Below are positions 50,253 through 62,386 of a stretch of DNA of 64,000 nucleotides, piece after piece. The notes under the pieces are model-generated. The model worked only from the letters and a program-made list of their open reading frames with translations, ran no database searches and was not told where the DNA came from. Position numbers and translations under genes: made by a program. The DNA is from Brachyhypopomus gauderio (taxonomy: Eukaryota; Chordata; Actinopteri; Gymnotiformes; Hypopomidae): the NCBI RefSeq assembly GCF_052324685.1, contig NW_027506971.1, forward strand, positions 1 to 64,000. Direction: 5' to 3'. The number at the start of each line of letters is the position of its first letter. Within the stretch, counting starts at the first letter, position 1.

Positions 50253-52102
50253 TCATGTAGTTTTAGGTACACAGTTGCCACACAGCCAGGGACACTCTGC
50301 CCTACACTTGCGACAGGTGTACTTGCCGCATGCAGCGCACGGGGTTATGCTGTGGTTCCGGTTGCAGTTTGTCTGCACCTGACACGTAGTCTTCTTTCCA
50401 GGAGCAGGCGAAGGACGTGGCGTTCTCTTCAACTCCTTTTCCTGTAGGAAACGAAGACGGAGTTCCTCAGCAAGAGTACACATAAAAACTCTCCTACTCT
50501 CTGTGGACCCCGTACATGCCGTGTACAAAACATGCGCGTTCATCGCTGCCAGGTCAAGTATGTTATAAAACACTGCAACGGGCCACCGGCGTGTTCCTGC
50601 GCGCACTGTGTATGCACGCGCCTTCTGGTCCATGATGTCAACGGCGCACTGCAAAGAACAAATACAAAGAAGTACATGTTATATTTTGAATAAATTCATT
50701 CATGTATGATAAATTGATTTATCAATGCCAACACATGCATACCTTCGTCCGGTTGTAGTCCGTCACAGTGTTTGGCTTCTTTTTGCGGTCGTCTGCAATC
50801 TCCACGTGCGTGTGCATAGTGCTCAGAACGCAAACTGTTTTGTTGGGCTTGGAGGCATACACCGTCAGAAGCGCATCATCGGATCTGTACACCTCCGTTG
50901 ACAACTTCTCACGTCCCTTGGCGTTTTTGGCTTCCAAAGGAACTTCTCGGCGAATCTTGTTCATTGTCCCAAGCAGAGTCGTGTTGCATTCCAGCAGCTT
51001 CTTAGCCAGGGAAAGAGATGTGAAAAAATTGTCTGTGGCTACAGTTCTGCCCTTGCCCAGGTATGGCTTCATAAGCTTCATCACCACATTCTCGGACACT
51101 CTTTCCCCCTTGGGACGATCGGGGTCCTTTCCAAGGTATGGAATGGCGTTGCACATGTACTTTGTGTTCAACTCAGAAGCAACCCAAAACTTTATTCCAA
51201 ACTTGTCCGGCTTTGAGGCAATGTACTGGGTGAATGGACAGCGAACCTTGGTCGGAAACAGCTGCTCGTCGACTGTCAGTTCCTTGCCTGGGGTATAGCA
51301 CAAAATGCAGTTGTTCACAAATCGCTGCCAGATGTCCGAAATCGCAGCAAATCTGTCGCTCTTTGCACGCTCCGCACGGGTGTCCTTATTATCAAAGCGC
51401 AAGTACCGCATGATTTCTTGGTAGCGGTCCCGTGCCATTGTCTCCTGGATCGAAGGCACAGCGAACATTGCCGACCAACAGTCCGACATCGCTCCAACTG
51501 GACAGAGGACTGCTCGTAGAAATAGGATTGCTACGAATGCCATAAACTCGCTGACCGACAAACTCCAGCTGCTGTCTGTTCTGCGGGCTTCATGGACAGT
51601 GCAGTCTGTGATGATTCGCAGCATCTCCATGTCGAGCAAACACAGAAAACTCTGCAGTCTGCTTGTGATCCTACGCTGTATTAGTAAAAGTAAACAAATG
51701 ACGCTAGGTAAATTACACGTACTAAATATCATTCAAACACAAGCAGAAACACTGGAAAGAAATATGAAGTTACTATACCTTTGCATGCTCTGTAGGCCCG
51801 GACGGCTCAACAAATGTTGAATTAGGCGAACAGCTGCTGACACGAGAGCGTGCGATGCCAACCTTCTCCCAAACAGTTCCATCTTTTGCCCGTACGGTTG
51901 GTGCAGGTGTGGTGTCAGCCTGTGTCCGTCTCTTCCTTGGAGGGCTCTGTTGTACCTCATCCGATGTACTGCTTCTTTCTTCATCGGATGAATCGCTGGT
52001 CAAAAAACAGGAGGGTCCTTCTCCCGCATCGGACTCACAGCAGTCCTCGTTGGTCAGCAAAGCCGCAACTTCTTGACCGGTGAACGTCCTCTGTCTTGCC
52101 AT
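50253..52102 (-). CDS. piggyBac-family transposase, three exons, copy 2
   Basis: Exons 52102-51779, 51675-50743 and 50648-50253. The three open segments translate identically to copy 1, so the 550-residue product, aspartates D244/D323/D423/D426, cysteine-rich domain and splice sites are all kept. The gene therefore remained intact through amplification of the composite repeat, or amplification is very recent. Whether it is transcribed cannot be told from sequence. Confidence 0.9.
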
Positions 52103-52338
52103 GGTGTTTTGCGTCGTCTCCACACAGGATAGTAGTGAAAATGTAAGTCGCCTGCCTTTGGGTTTCAGCTTTTATCATGACTCTGAAGAACACACCCACA
52201 ACAGCGCATACTAATTATACTTTATTATAATAGGTGGCGCTTCACACATAACGCCGAAACCGAAACCGGGCTAATCCCCTGCATACACGGGAACAATAAA
52301 AGTTGTTCCCCGTGATAATGGTTCACGGCAATCCGTGA

Positions 52339-52915
52339 ATATCAGTCAAACACAAGCATAAACACTGCAAAAAATATTATATTACTATGCTGTATGAGTA
52401 AAAATAAATAAATGACGCTAAGTTATTTACACAAACGAAATATCTTATTTACACAAACGAAATATCAGTCAAACACAAGCATAAACACTGCAAAAAATAT
52501 TATATTACTATGCTGTATGAGTAAAAATAAATAAATGACGCTAAGTTATTTACACAAACGAAATATCTTATTTACACGAACGAAATATCAGTCAAACACA
52601 AGAAAACACAAAAAATATTATATTACTATGCTGTATGAGTAAAAATAAATAAATGACGCTAAGTTATTTACACAAACGAAATATCTTATTTACACGAACG
52701 AAATATCAGTCAAACACAAGCATAAACACTGCAAAAAATATTATATTACTATGCTGTATGAGTAAAAATAAATAAATGACGCTAAGTTATTTACATGAAC
52801 GAAATATCTTATTTACACAAACGAAATATCAGTCAAACACAAGCATAAACACCGCAAAAAAATATTATGTTACTATGCTGTATGAGTAAAAATAAGTAAA
52901 TGTACAAATAAATAT
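52339..52915. repeat. 123-bp intron-1-related tandem repeat (copy 2)
   Basis: Same five-repeat structure as copy 1. The T to C at 52853 turns AACACTGC into AACACCGC in the fifth repeat. Confidence 0.85.
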
Positions 52916-52946
52916 TACTTTACTATACCTTTATTACTTTGTTGCT

Positions 52947-53305
52947 GCTATTGAAGTGCATACACAAGAAAATCTGGGACGCTTGCTTCATACATAACGC
53001 CAATACCACGCTAATGATAATGTGTTTCACGGGAACAATATGAACCCGTGATAATGGTTGGTTCAGCCATGTAAATGTGTGGCGCTATTGAAGTGCATAC
53101 ACAAGAAAATCTGGGACGTTTGCTTCATACATAACGCCAATACCACGCTAATGATAATGTGTTTCACGGGAACAATATGGACCCGTGATAATGGTTGGTT
53201 CAGCCATGTAAATGTGTGGCGCTATTGAAGTGCATGCACAAGAAAATCTGAGACGCTTGCTTCATACATAACGCCAATACCACGCTAATGATAATGGTTC
53301 ACCGC
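52947..53305. repeat. 137-bp tandem repeat (copy 2)
   Basis: Repeats start at 52947, 53084 and 53221; no difference from copy 1 noticed. Confidence 0.85.
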
Positions 53306-54319
53306 TCTAAATAATACTTATGTCAATATGTAGCGCTTCACACATAACGCCGAAACAGGGCTAAACTTTATTTATTTATTTTAGACTACAAACTAGACCT
53401 GGTGCACACAGACTGCACACAGACTAGACCTGGTGCACCACAGAGCTCCTGCCACAGAGCTCCTGCCTGTCTTTCTGCTCCTGTCTTGCTCTGAAATTAA
53501 CATATGTATGGTCCTGCTAATTGGGCAGGAGAAGGAGGGGTGATGTCCTCAGAACCTTGAAATCTCAGGAGTTCCAGTGTTAACAAAGTTGTTTGCATTG
53601 TGAAATGCAGAGTTGGTATTTAGTTAAGAAAATGCGCTTTTGAACACAATATTAACTATTTGGCTATTTGTGTGAGGTCAATGTGTTGCTGTGTTTAGAG
53701 TTTTGACAATGTATCACAAGTATTGGGAAATGCACGTTAGCAGTCGTCAAAAACTGTATTTCCACCTGTCAAATAGATTGGAATTGGGATGCAGTTTGTT
53801 CAGCCAAATTATGACTTTGTGCAAACTTTAACACATTCACACAGTGAGTCAGGGGGACTCAGACATGTGTGTGTGTATGAGTGTGTGTGTGTCTGTGTGA
53901 GTGAGTGTGTATGTGTGTGTGTATGAGTGTGTGTGAGTGAGTGTGTATATGAGTGTGTGTATGAGTGTGTGTGTGACTGAGTGTGTATATGTGTATGTAT
54001 GAGTGTGTGTGTGTGTGTTTGTGTGTGTGTGAGTGCGTATGAGTGTGTGTGAGTGAGTGTGTATGTGTGTGATAGATTGGAATTGGGATGCAGTTTGTTC
54101 AGCCAAATTATGACTTTGTGCAAACTTCAACACATTCACACAGTGAGTCAGGGGGACTCAGACATGTGTGTGTATGAGTGTGTGTGTGTGTCTGTGTGAG
54201 TGAGTGTGTATGTGTGTGTGTATGAGTGTGTGTGAGTGAGTGTGTATATGAGTGTGTGTGTGAGTGAGTGTGTATATGAGTGTGTGTGTGAGTGAGTGTG
54301 TATATGTGTGTGTGTATGA

Positions 54320-54353
<34 letters not shown>

Positions 54354-56752
54354 ATGAGTGTGTGTGAGTGAGTGTGTGTGTGTGTGTGTATGAGTGTGTG
54401 TGAGTGAGAGTGTATATGTGTGTGTGTATGAGTGTGTGTGTGTGGGTGTGTATTGGAAAAGGGATGGTAATCATGACTCATCCCAATTCCAATCTATTTG
54501 ACACATGAAAATAGATTGGAAGTGGGATCCTATTCAAATAGATTGGAAGTGGGACTGGTAATTACACAACATCCCAATTCCAATCTATTTGAATGGCATC
54601 CCAATTCCAATTTACAGTTTTTGACTACTGCTAACGTGCTTTTGTCCAATCTGTAGTCACATTTTCAAAACTCCAAACACAGTGAACACAACATCAGTTT
54701 TCAGTGGCTATACTATTAGTTCAATTCATGTTGTTATGGCACAAAATGCAGTCATTTTACATGTTTTTATAATGCTTAAATTTTCTATACACACAAGGTT
54801 ATCCAATAACAAAATTCTGGATCGTTTTTGTCTTATTTACAATTGCTTGTACACAGCATGCCAAAAATGAAAACCTAAGGTTCAAAACCTTAAATATCGT
54901 ATAAAATGCCAAGTTCTGCAAAAACAAAGGCAGCTGAACAGTTATTACTGTTGTACACATTTTTTGCACATATAGATAAATGAAGTATAGTATAAAATAT
55001 ATATATATATTTATAAAAAGTATATACTGAAGTACAGTAATGTACCGGGTCAGAGAGGAGCAAATATAACAATTTGTCCTGCAATCTCAAGTGCTGGTTT
55101 GGTCCTTCACAAATGCTAGATTGGTCCCTATAACAGTGACCTCCTTCTTTCGTTTTTGAATGAACTCTACCAACAACTGGTTTCAGATGCAGAAAGGGAA
55201 CAGGTGGGAGGAAACACGAGGACATTTGTGATGGGACGATGTAGCATTTTGTCATTCTCATGTCATCACAAACTGGTTTATAGACCATCCAAGAGTGATG
55301 TCCCTTTTCCTCCCGCCCTACTCGCCTTTCCTCAACCCCAATAAGGAACTTTTTTCAGTCTGGAGGTGGAAGGTGTATGATCATCGGCCCCATGACCAAA
55401 TGTCCCTGCTGCATGCAATGGATCCTGGCTGCAGAGACATTTCAGCTGAAGACTGCCAGGGGTGAATAAGGCATACCAAGCTTTTCTTTCCCAGGTCCAT
55501 GGCAAGGGCCAACATCAGATGTGATGTGGATGAAAACATGTGGCCAACTGCTGAAGGCCGTTTAGATTACACCTAACAAGACTGTTCAGTTTTGTATTCT
55601 GTTTTCCCCCTTGTGTGGCTTTTTTTGTATATGTGTATTTTTACACATATGGGACCATGGCTAATTATGTTTACAATTATGATAATTATTTTTTGGGTTA
55701 GGCCACAATTTACAGTAATGTCCCTAATACAGTAAAAGATACCCTTTACTGCAAAAATGTTACTGACTCCTTTTGGTCTAATCTACATTCCATATAGTAC
55801 CTAACAGTAAATATCACTCATTGTGTAGACAGTATGTTGCCAAAAATGCACACATTTGAAAAAAAAGTCCAAATGAAGCGGATTACAGTAAAAATGAACT
55901 GACTAAGAAAACAACAGATGTTACTGTAAAATGTCTGTTGTTTGCTGGGAGAGGGTAAAATATTACATGTAATACTGTTTCTGTATTGCCATCAAATGTT
56001 AGTTTTTTTACAGTGGTTGTGCAGTGATTGACTATGTTCATCTCGAAAAGAGAATATGTGCTAGTGTTTAAAAGAATGATTGGATACTGAACCAGGTTTG
56101 CTGTGTTTTAACACTAGGAACCCGACGGCCGCGAAAATTTTCGCAAGGCTTAGTAAGGTCCATGTAGCCCACTCCCCTGCTGTGAAGAGATTAACGCCCA
56201 TTGTCTTGGTAATGCGGTGGAAGCGTCTCACCCCCAGCTCATACGCCTGCCAAAGCACAAGCGGCTCACCTCCAAGCTCATACAAGGCACCAAACGTGAT
56301 ACTTCACGAAAAACTTGGTTACAAACAAGCAGACTGTATATGTTACCGATCCTACAACAAACAGCGGAAATTTTGTAGACTCGTGTTTCAAAAGATACAA
56401 TTCAAGCGCACGTAGAGAGTTTCTCAAATGAGTCCCGTCAAACAATAAAAATAAATAAAATTGTCTGAACCTCTTTGTATATTGTTTGAAGCTCTTTGTA
56501 TATTTACTACACTATATAATATTTGTTACACTTTCTGTTTCCGCGTTTGAATTCGCGTTTGAAAAGCTAAGAAATTATATGGCGCAATTATATATATGGC
56601 TGATAAATGTTGTGATCTAAACAGCAGACTGGAAAAGGAGAGGAAAAGACAGGAAGAACAAATTCATGTGCTGTAAAACAACTTTATTTTGATCAAACAT
56701 GGATGTCTATTCCGGGTTTCTTGAAGTGGAATGTCAAGAAAGTTGAGGGTGT

Positions 56753-57248
56753 CTTGAAGTTGAGGGTGTACTCGCCAGATGCACTTGCCGCATGCAACAC
56801 ACGCGTTGATGCTGTGGAGAACAATTCAAGGTACACCTTACATTTTGAATAAAATCTTTCAGAAGACAAAAATACGTAACATATGTGGTGTTACGTATGT
56901 AGGCCTACTTATCAACGTACCTTCATGTAGTTGTAGCCAACAGTTGCTACACAGCCAGGGTGTACTCGCTGCATGCAACGGGCCACCGGCGTGTTCCTGC
57001 GTGCACTGTGTATGCACGCACCTTCATGATGTCTGTCAACGGCGCACTGCAAAGAACAAAGTACATGTTATATTTTGAACGAATTTATTCATGTGTACCA
57101 GCCAGGGACCCTCTTTCTTACATTTGCGGCAGGTTCATCGTTCATCGCTGCCAAGGTCAACGGGCCACCGGCGTGTTCCTGCGCGCACTGTGTATGCACG
57201 CACAGAAGTACATGTTATATTTAGAACGAATTCATTCATGTATAAATT
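56753..57248 (-). pseudogene. Decayed extra intron 2 / exon 3 fragments (element copy 3)
   Basis: Identical in arrangement to copy 2, with the candidate alternative exon at 56912-57046. Confidence 0.75.
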
Positions 57249-57572
57249 GATTCTGTGAAAATGTCACAGGCATGGGTCATAACAGAACGGGAATCCAATT
57301 CCAGCAACCATGAGAAAAATAACCAGCAACCACGACGAGAAATAAACAGAGGACTAACACGGAAACAGACATGAAATGGCAGGAGATGCGGGGCAGACCG
57401 TGACACCGGGTTTCATGATGTGCGACTGTGGAACAGAAAGAGAAGAGATTTTTGGTTATGTTCAAATAATAGTGTGTGTGTATATATATGTGTGTGTGAT
57501 TGGTTGTCTGTATATATATATAATATATTTATATATATATATATATATATAAATATACTTATCGACGTACCT

Positions 57573-59422
57573 TCATGTAGTTTTAGGTACACAGTTGCCA
57601 CACAGCCAGGGACACTCTGCCCTACACTTGCGACAGGTGTACTTGCCGCATGCAGCGCACGGGGTTATGCTGTGGTTCCGGTTGCAGTTTGTCTGCACCT
57701 GACACGTAGTCTTCTTTCCAGGAGCAGGCGAAGGACGTGGCGTTCTCTTCAACTCCTTTTCCTGTAGGAAACGAAGACGGAGTTCCTCAGCAAGAGTACA
57801 CATAAAAACTCTCCTACTCTCTGTGGACCCCGTACATGCCGTGTACAAAACATGCGCGTTCATCGCTGCCAGGTCAAGTATGTTATAAAACACTGCAACG
57901 GGCCACCGGCGTGTTCCTGCGCGCACTGTGTATGCACGCGCCTTCTGGTCCATGATGTCAACGGCGCACTGCAAAGAACAAATACAAAGAAGTACATGTT
58001 ATATTTTGAATAAATTCATTCATGTATGATAAATTGATTTATCAATGCCAACACATGCATACCTTCGTCCGGTTGTAGTCCGTCACAGTGTTTGGCTTCT
58101 TTTTGCGGTCGTCTGCAATCTCCACGTGCGTGTGCATAGTGCTCAGAACGCAAACTGTTTTGTTGGGCTTGGAGGCATACACCGTCAGAAGCGCATCATC
58201 GGATCTGTACACCTCCGTTGACAACTTCTCACGTCCCTTGGCGTTTTTGGCTTCCAAAGGAACTTCTCGGCGAATCTTGTTCATTGTCCCAAGCAGAGTC
58301 GTGTTGCATTCCAGCAGCTTCTTAGCCAGGGAAAGAGATGTGAAAAAATTGTCTGTGGCTACAGTTCTGCCCTTGCCCAGGTATGGCTTCATAAGCTTCA
58401 TCACCACATTCTCGGACACTCTTTCCCCCTTGGGACGATCGGGGTCCTTTCCAAGGTATGGAATGGCGTTGCACATGTACTTTGTGTTCAACTCAGAAGC
58501 AACCCAAAACTTTATTCCAAACTTGTCCGGCTTTGAGGCAATGTACTGGGTGAATGGACAGCGAACCTTGGTCGGAAACAGCTGCTCGTCGACTGTCAGT
58601 TCCTTGCCTGGGGTATAGCACAAAATGCAGTTGTTCACAAATCGCTGCCAGATGTCCGAAATCGCAGCAAATCTGTCGCTCTTTGCACGCTCCGCACGGG
58701 TGTCCTTATTATCAAAGCGCAAGTACCGCATGATTTCTTGGTAGCGGTCCCGTGCCATTGTCTCCTGGATCGAAGGCACAGCGAACATTGCCGACCAACA
58801 GTCCGACATCGCTCCAACTGGACAGAGGACTGCTCGTAGAAATAGGATTGCTACGAATGCCATAAACTCGCTGACCGACAAACTCCAGCTGCTGTCTGTT
58901 CTGCGGGCTTCATGGACAGTGCAGTCTGTGATGATTCGCAGCATCTCCATGTCGAGCAAACACAGAAAACTCTGCAGTCTGCTTGTGATCCTACGCTGTA
59001 TTAGTAAAAGTAAACAAATGACGCTAGGTAAATTACACGTACTAAATATCATTCAAACACAAGCAGAAACACTGGAAAGAAATATGAAGTTACTATACCT
59101 TTGCATGCTCTGTAGGCCCGGACGGCTCAACAAATGTTGAATTAGGCGAACAGCTGCTGACACGAGAGCGTGCGATGCCAACCTTCTCCCAAACAGTTCC
59201 ATCTTTTGCCCGTACGGTTGGTGCAGGTGTGGTGTCAGCCTGTGTCCGTCTCTTCCTTGGAGGGCTCTGTTGTACCTCATCCGATGTACTGCTTCTTTCT
59301 TCATCGGATGAATCGCTGGTCAAAAAACAGGAGGGTCCTTCTCCCGCATCGGACTCACAGCAGTCCTCGTTGGTCAGCAAAGCCGCAACTTCTTGACCGG
59401 TGAACGTCCTCTGTCTTGCCAT
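57573..59422 (-). CDS. piggyBac-family transposase, three exons, copy 3
   Basis: Exons 59422-59099, 58995-58063 and 57968-57573. The open segments translate identically to copies 1 and 2, with all catalytic aspartates, zinc-binding-type cysteines and splice sites preserved. Confidence 0.9.
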
Positions 59423-59658
59423 GGTGTTTTGCGTCGTCTCCACACAGGATAGTAGTGAAAATGTAAGTCGCCTGCCTTTGGGTTTCAGCTTTTATCATGA
59501 CTCTGAAGAACACACCCACAACAGCGCATACTAATTATACTTTATTATAATAGGTGGCGCTTCACACATAACGCCGAAACCGAAACCGGGCTAATCCCCT
59601 GCATACACGGGAACAATAAAAGTTGTTCCCCGTGATAATGGTTCACGGCAATCCGTGA

Positions 59659-60235
59659 ATATCAGTCAAACACAAGCATAAACACTGCAAAAAATATTAT
59701 ATTACTATGCTGTATGAGTAAAAATAAATAAATGACGCTAAGTTATTTACACAAACGAAATATCTTATTTACACAAACGAAATATCAGTCAAACACAAGC
59801 ATAAACACTGCAAAAAATATTATATTACTATGCTGTATGAGTAAAAATAAATAAATGACGCTAAGTTATTTACACAAACGAAATATCTTATTTACACGAA
59901 CGAAATATCAGTCAAACACAAGAAAACACAAAAAATATTATATTACTATGCTGTATGAGTAAAAATAAATAAATGACGCTAAGTTATTTACACAAACGAA
60001 ATATCTTATTTACACGAACGAAATATCAGTCAAACACAAGCATAAACACTGCAAAAAATATTATATTACTATGCTGTATGAGTAAAAATAAATAAATGAC
60101 GCTAAGTTATTTACATGAACGAAATATCTTATTTACACAAACGAAATATCAGTCAAACACAAGCATAAACACTGCAAAAAAATATTATGTTACTATGCTG
60201 TATGAGTAAAAATAAGTAAATGTACAAATAAATAT
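59659..60235. repeat. 123-bp intron-1-related tandem repeat (copy 3)
   Basis: Five repeats as in copy 1; no difference noticed. Confidence 0.85.
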
Positions 60236-60266
60236 TACTTTACTATACCTTTATTACTTTGTTGCT

Positions 60267-60625
60267 GCTATTGAAGTGCATACACAAGAAAATCTGGGAC
60301 GCTTGCTTCATACATAACGCCAATACCACGCTAATGATAATGTGTTTCACGGGAACAATATGAACCCGTGATAATGGTTGGTTCAGCCATGTAAATGTGT
60401 GGCGCTATTGAAGTGCATACACAAGAAAATCTGGGACGTTTGCTTCATACATAACGCCAATACCACGCTAATGATAATGTGTTTCACGGGAACAATATGG
60501 ACCCGTGATAATGGTTGGTTCAGCCATGTAAATGTGTGGCGCTATTGAAGTGCATGCACAAGAAAATCTGAGACGCTTGCTTCATACATAACGCCAATAC
60601 CACGCTAATGATAATGGTTCACCGC
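60267..60625. repeat. 137-bp tandem repeat (copy 3)
   Basis: Repeats start at 60267, 60404 and 60541; no difference from copy 1 noticed. Confidence 0.85.
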
Positions 60626-61639
60626 TCTAAATAATACTTATGTCAATATGTAGCGCTTCACACATAACGCCGAAACAGGGCTAAACTTTATTTATTTATT
60701 TTAGACTACAAACTAGACCTGGTGCACACAGACTGCACACAGACTAGACCTGGTGCACCACAGAGCTCCTGCCACAGAGCTCCTGCCTGTCTTTCTGCTC
60801 CTGTCTTGCTCTGAAATTAACATATGTATGGTCCTGCTAATTGGGCAGGAGAAGGAGGGGTGATGTCCTCAGAACCTTGAAATCTCAGGAGTTCCAGTGT
60901 TAACAAAGTTGTTTGCATTGTGAAATGCAGAGTTGGTATTTAGTTAAGAAAATGCGCTTTTGAACACAATATTAACTATTTGGCTATTTGTGTGAGGTCA
61001 ATGTGTTGCTGTGTTTAGAGTTTTGACAATGTATCACAAGTATTGGGAAATGCACGTTAGCAGTCGTCAAAAACTGTATTTCCACCTGTCAAATAGATTG
61101 GAATTGGGATGCAGTTTGTTCAGCCAAATTATGACTTTGTGCAAACTTTAACACATTCACACAGTGAGTCAGGGGGACTCAGACATGTGTGTGTGTATGA
61201 GTGTGTGTGTGTCTGTGTGAGTGAGTGTGTATGTGTGTGTGTATGAGTGTGTGTGAGTGAGTGTGTATATGAGTGTGTGTATGAGTGTGTGTGTGACTGA
61301 GTGTGTATATGTGTATGTATGAGTGTGTGTGTGTGTTTGTGTGTGTGTGAGTGCGTATGAGTGTGTGTGAGTGAGTGTGTATGTGTGTGATAGATTGGAA
61401 TTGGGATGCAGTTTGTTCAGCCAAATTATGACTTTGTGCAAACTTCAACACATTCACACAGTGAGTCAGGGGGACTCAGACATGTGTGTGTATGAGTGTG
61501 TGTGTGTGTGTCTGTGTGAGTGAGTGTGTATGTGTGTGTGTATGAGTGTGTGTGAGTGAGTGTGTATATGAGTGTGTGTGTGAGTGAGTGTGTATATGAG
61601 TGTGTGTGTGAGTGAGTGTGTATATGTGTGTGTGTATGA

Positions 61640-61673
<34 letters not shown>

Positions 61674-62386
61674 ATGAGTGTGTGTGAGTGAGTGTGTATG
61701 TGTGTGTGTATGAGTGTGTGTGAGTGAGAGTGTATATGTGTGTGTGTATGAGTGTGTGTGTGTGGGTGTGTATTGGAAAAGGGATGGTAATCATGACTCA
61801 TCCCAATTCCAATCTATTTGACACATGAAAATAGATTGGAAGTGGGATCCTATTCAAATAGATTGGAAGTGGGACTGGTAATTACACAACATCCCAATTC
61901 CAATCTATTTGAATGGCATCCCAATTCCAATTTACAGTTTTTGACTACTGCTAACGTGCTTTTGTCCAATCTGTAGTCACATTTTCAAAACTCCAAACAC
62001 AGTGAACACAACATCAGTTTTCAGTGGCTATACTATTAGTTCAATTCATGTAGTTATGGCACAAAATGCAGTCATTTTACATGTTTTTATAATGCTTAAA
62101 TTTTCTATACACACAAGGTTATCCAATAACAAAATTCTGGATCGTTTTTGTCTTATTTACAATTGCTTGTACACAGCATGCCAAAAATGAAAACCTAAGG
62201 TTCAAAACCTTAAATATCGTATAAAATGCCAAGTTCTGCAAAAACAAAGGCAGCTGAACAGTTATTACTGTTGTACACATTTTTTGCACATATAGATAAA
62301 TGAAGTATAGTATAAAATATATATATATTTATAAAAAGTATATACTGAAGTACAGTAATGTACCGGGTCAGAGAGGAGCAAATATA

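Larger units (their letters stand above)
48788..53583 (-). mobile_element. piggyBac-family transposon, copy 2, with TTAA target duplication
   Basis: Element 48792-53579 (4788 bp), TTAA at 48788-48791 and 53580-53583. Differences from copy 1 found by eye: C to G at 49545, a TA run two bases shorter near 50220, and a T to C at 52853 that is private to this copy. Confidence 0.97.
47749..55068 (+). repeat. Monomer 18 with piggyBac element copy 2 (7320 bp composite)
   Basis: 2528 bp without the element and one TTAA. TG block 53866-54453, with the same two TG variants as monomer 17. Confidence 0.97.
56108..60903 (-). mobile_element. piggyBac-family transposon, copy 3, with TTAA target duplication
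   Basis: Element 56112-60899 (4788 bp), TTAA at 56108-56111 and 60900-60903. Shares the G in fragment A-B spacer (56865) and the shorter TA run with copy 2, but has T at the site where copy 2 has its private C. Copies 2 and 3 are thus closest to each other. Confidence 0.97.
55069..62386 (+). repeat. Monomer 19 with piggyBac element copy 3 (7318 bp composite)
   Basis: 2526 bp without the element and one TTAA. TG block 61186-61773 lacks the two TG variants seen in monomers 17 and 18 and has its own longer run near 61500, so the edge of the amplified segment probably lies between the element's right end and this block. Private A at about 62051 (CATGTAGTTATGG). Short AT run. Confidence 0.97.

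Noticed and set aside
41466..60903. Three independent piggyBac insertions
   Set aside because: Same TTAA, same orientation and near-identical flanks and interiors fit duplication of one insertion far better.
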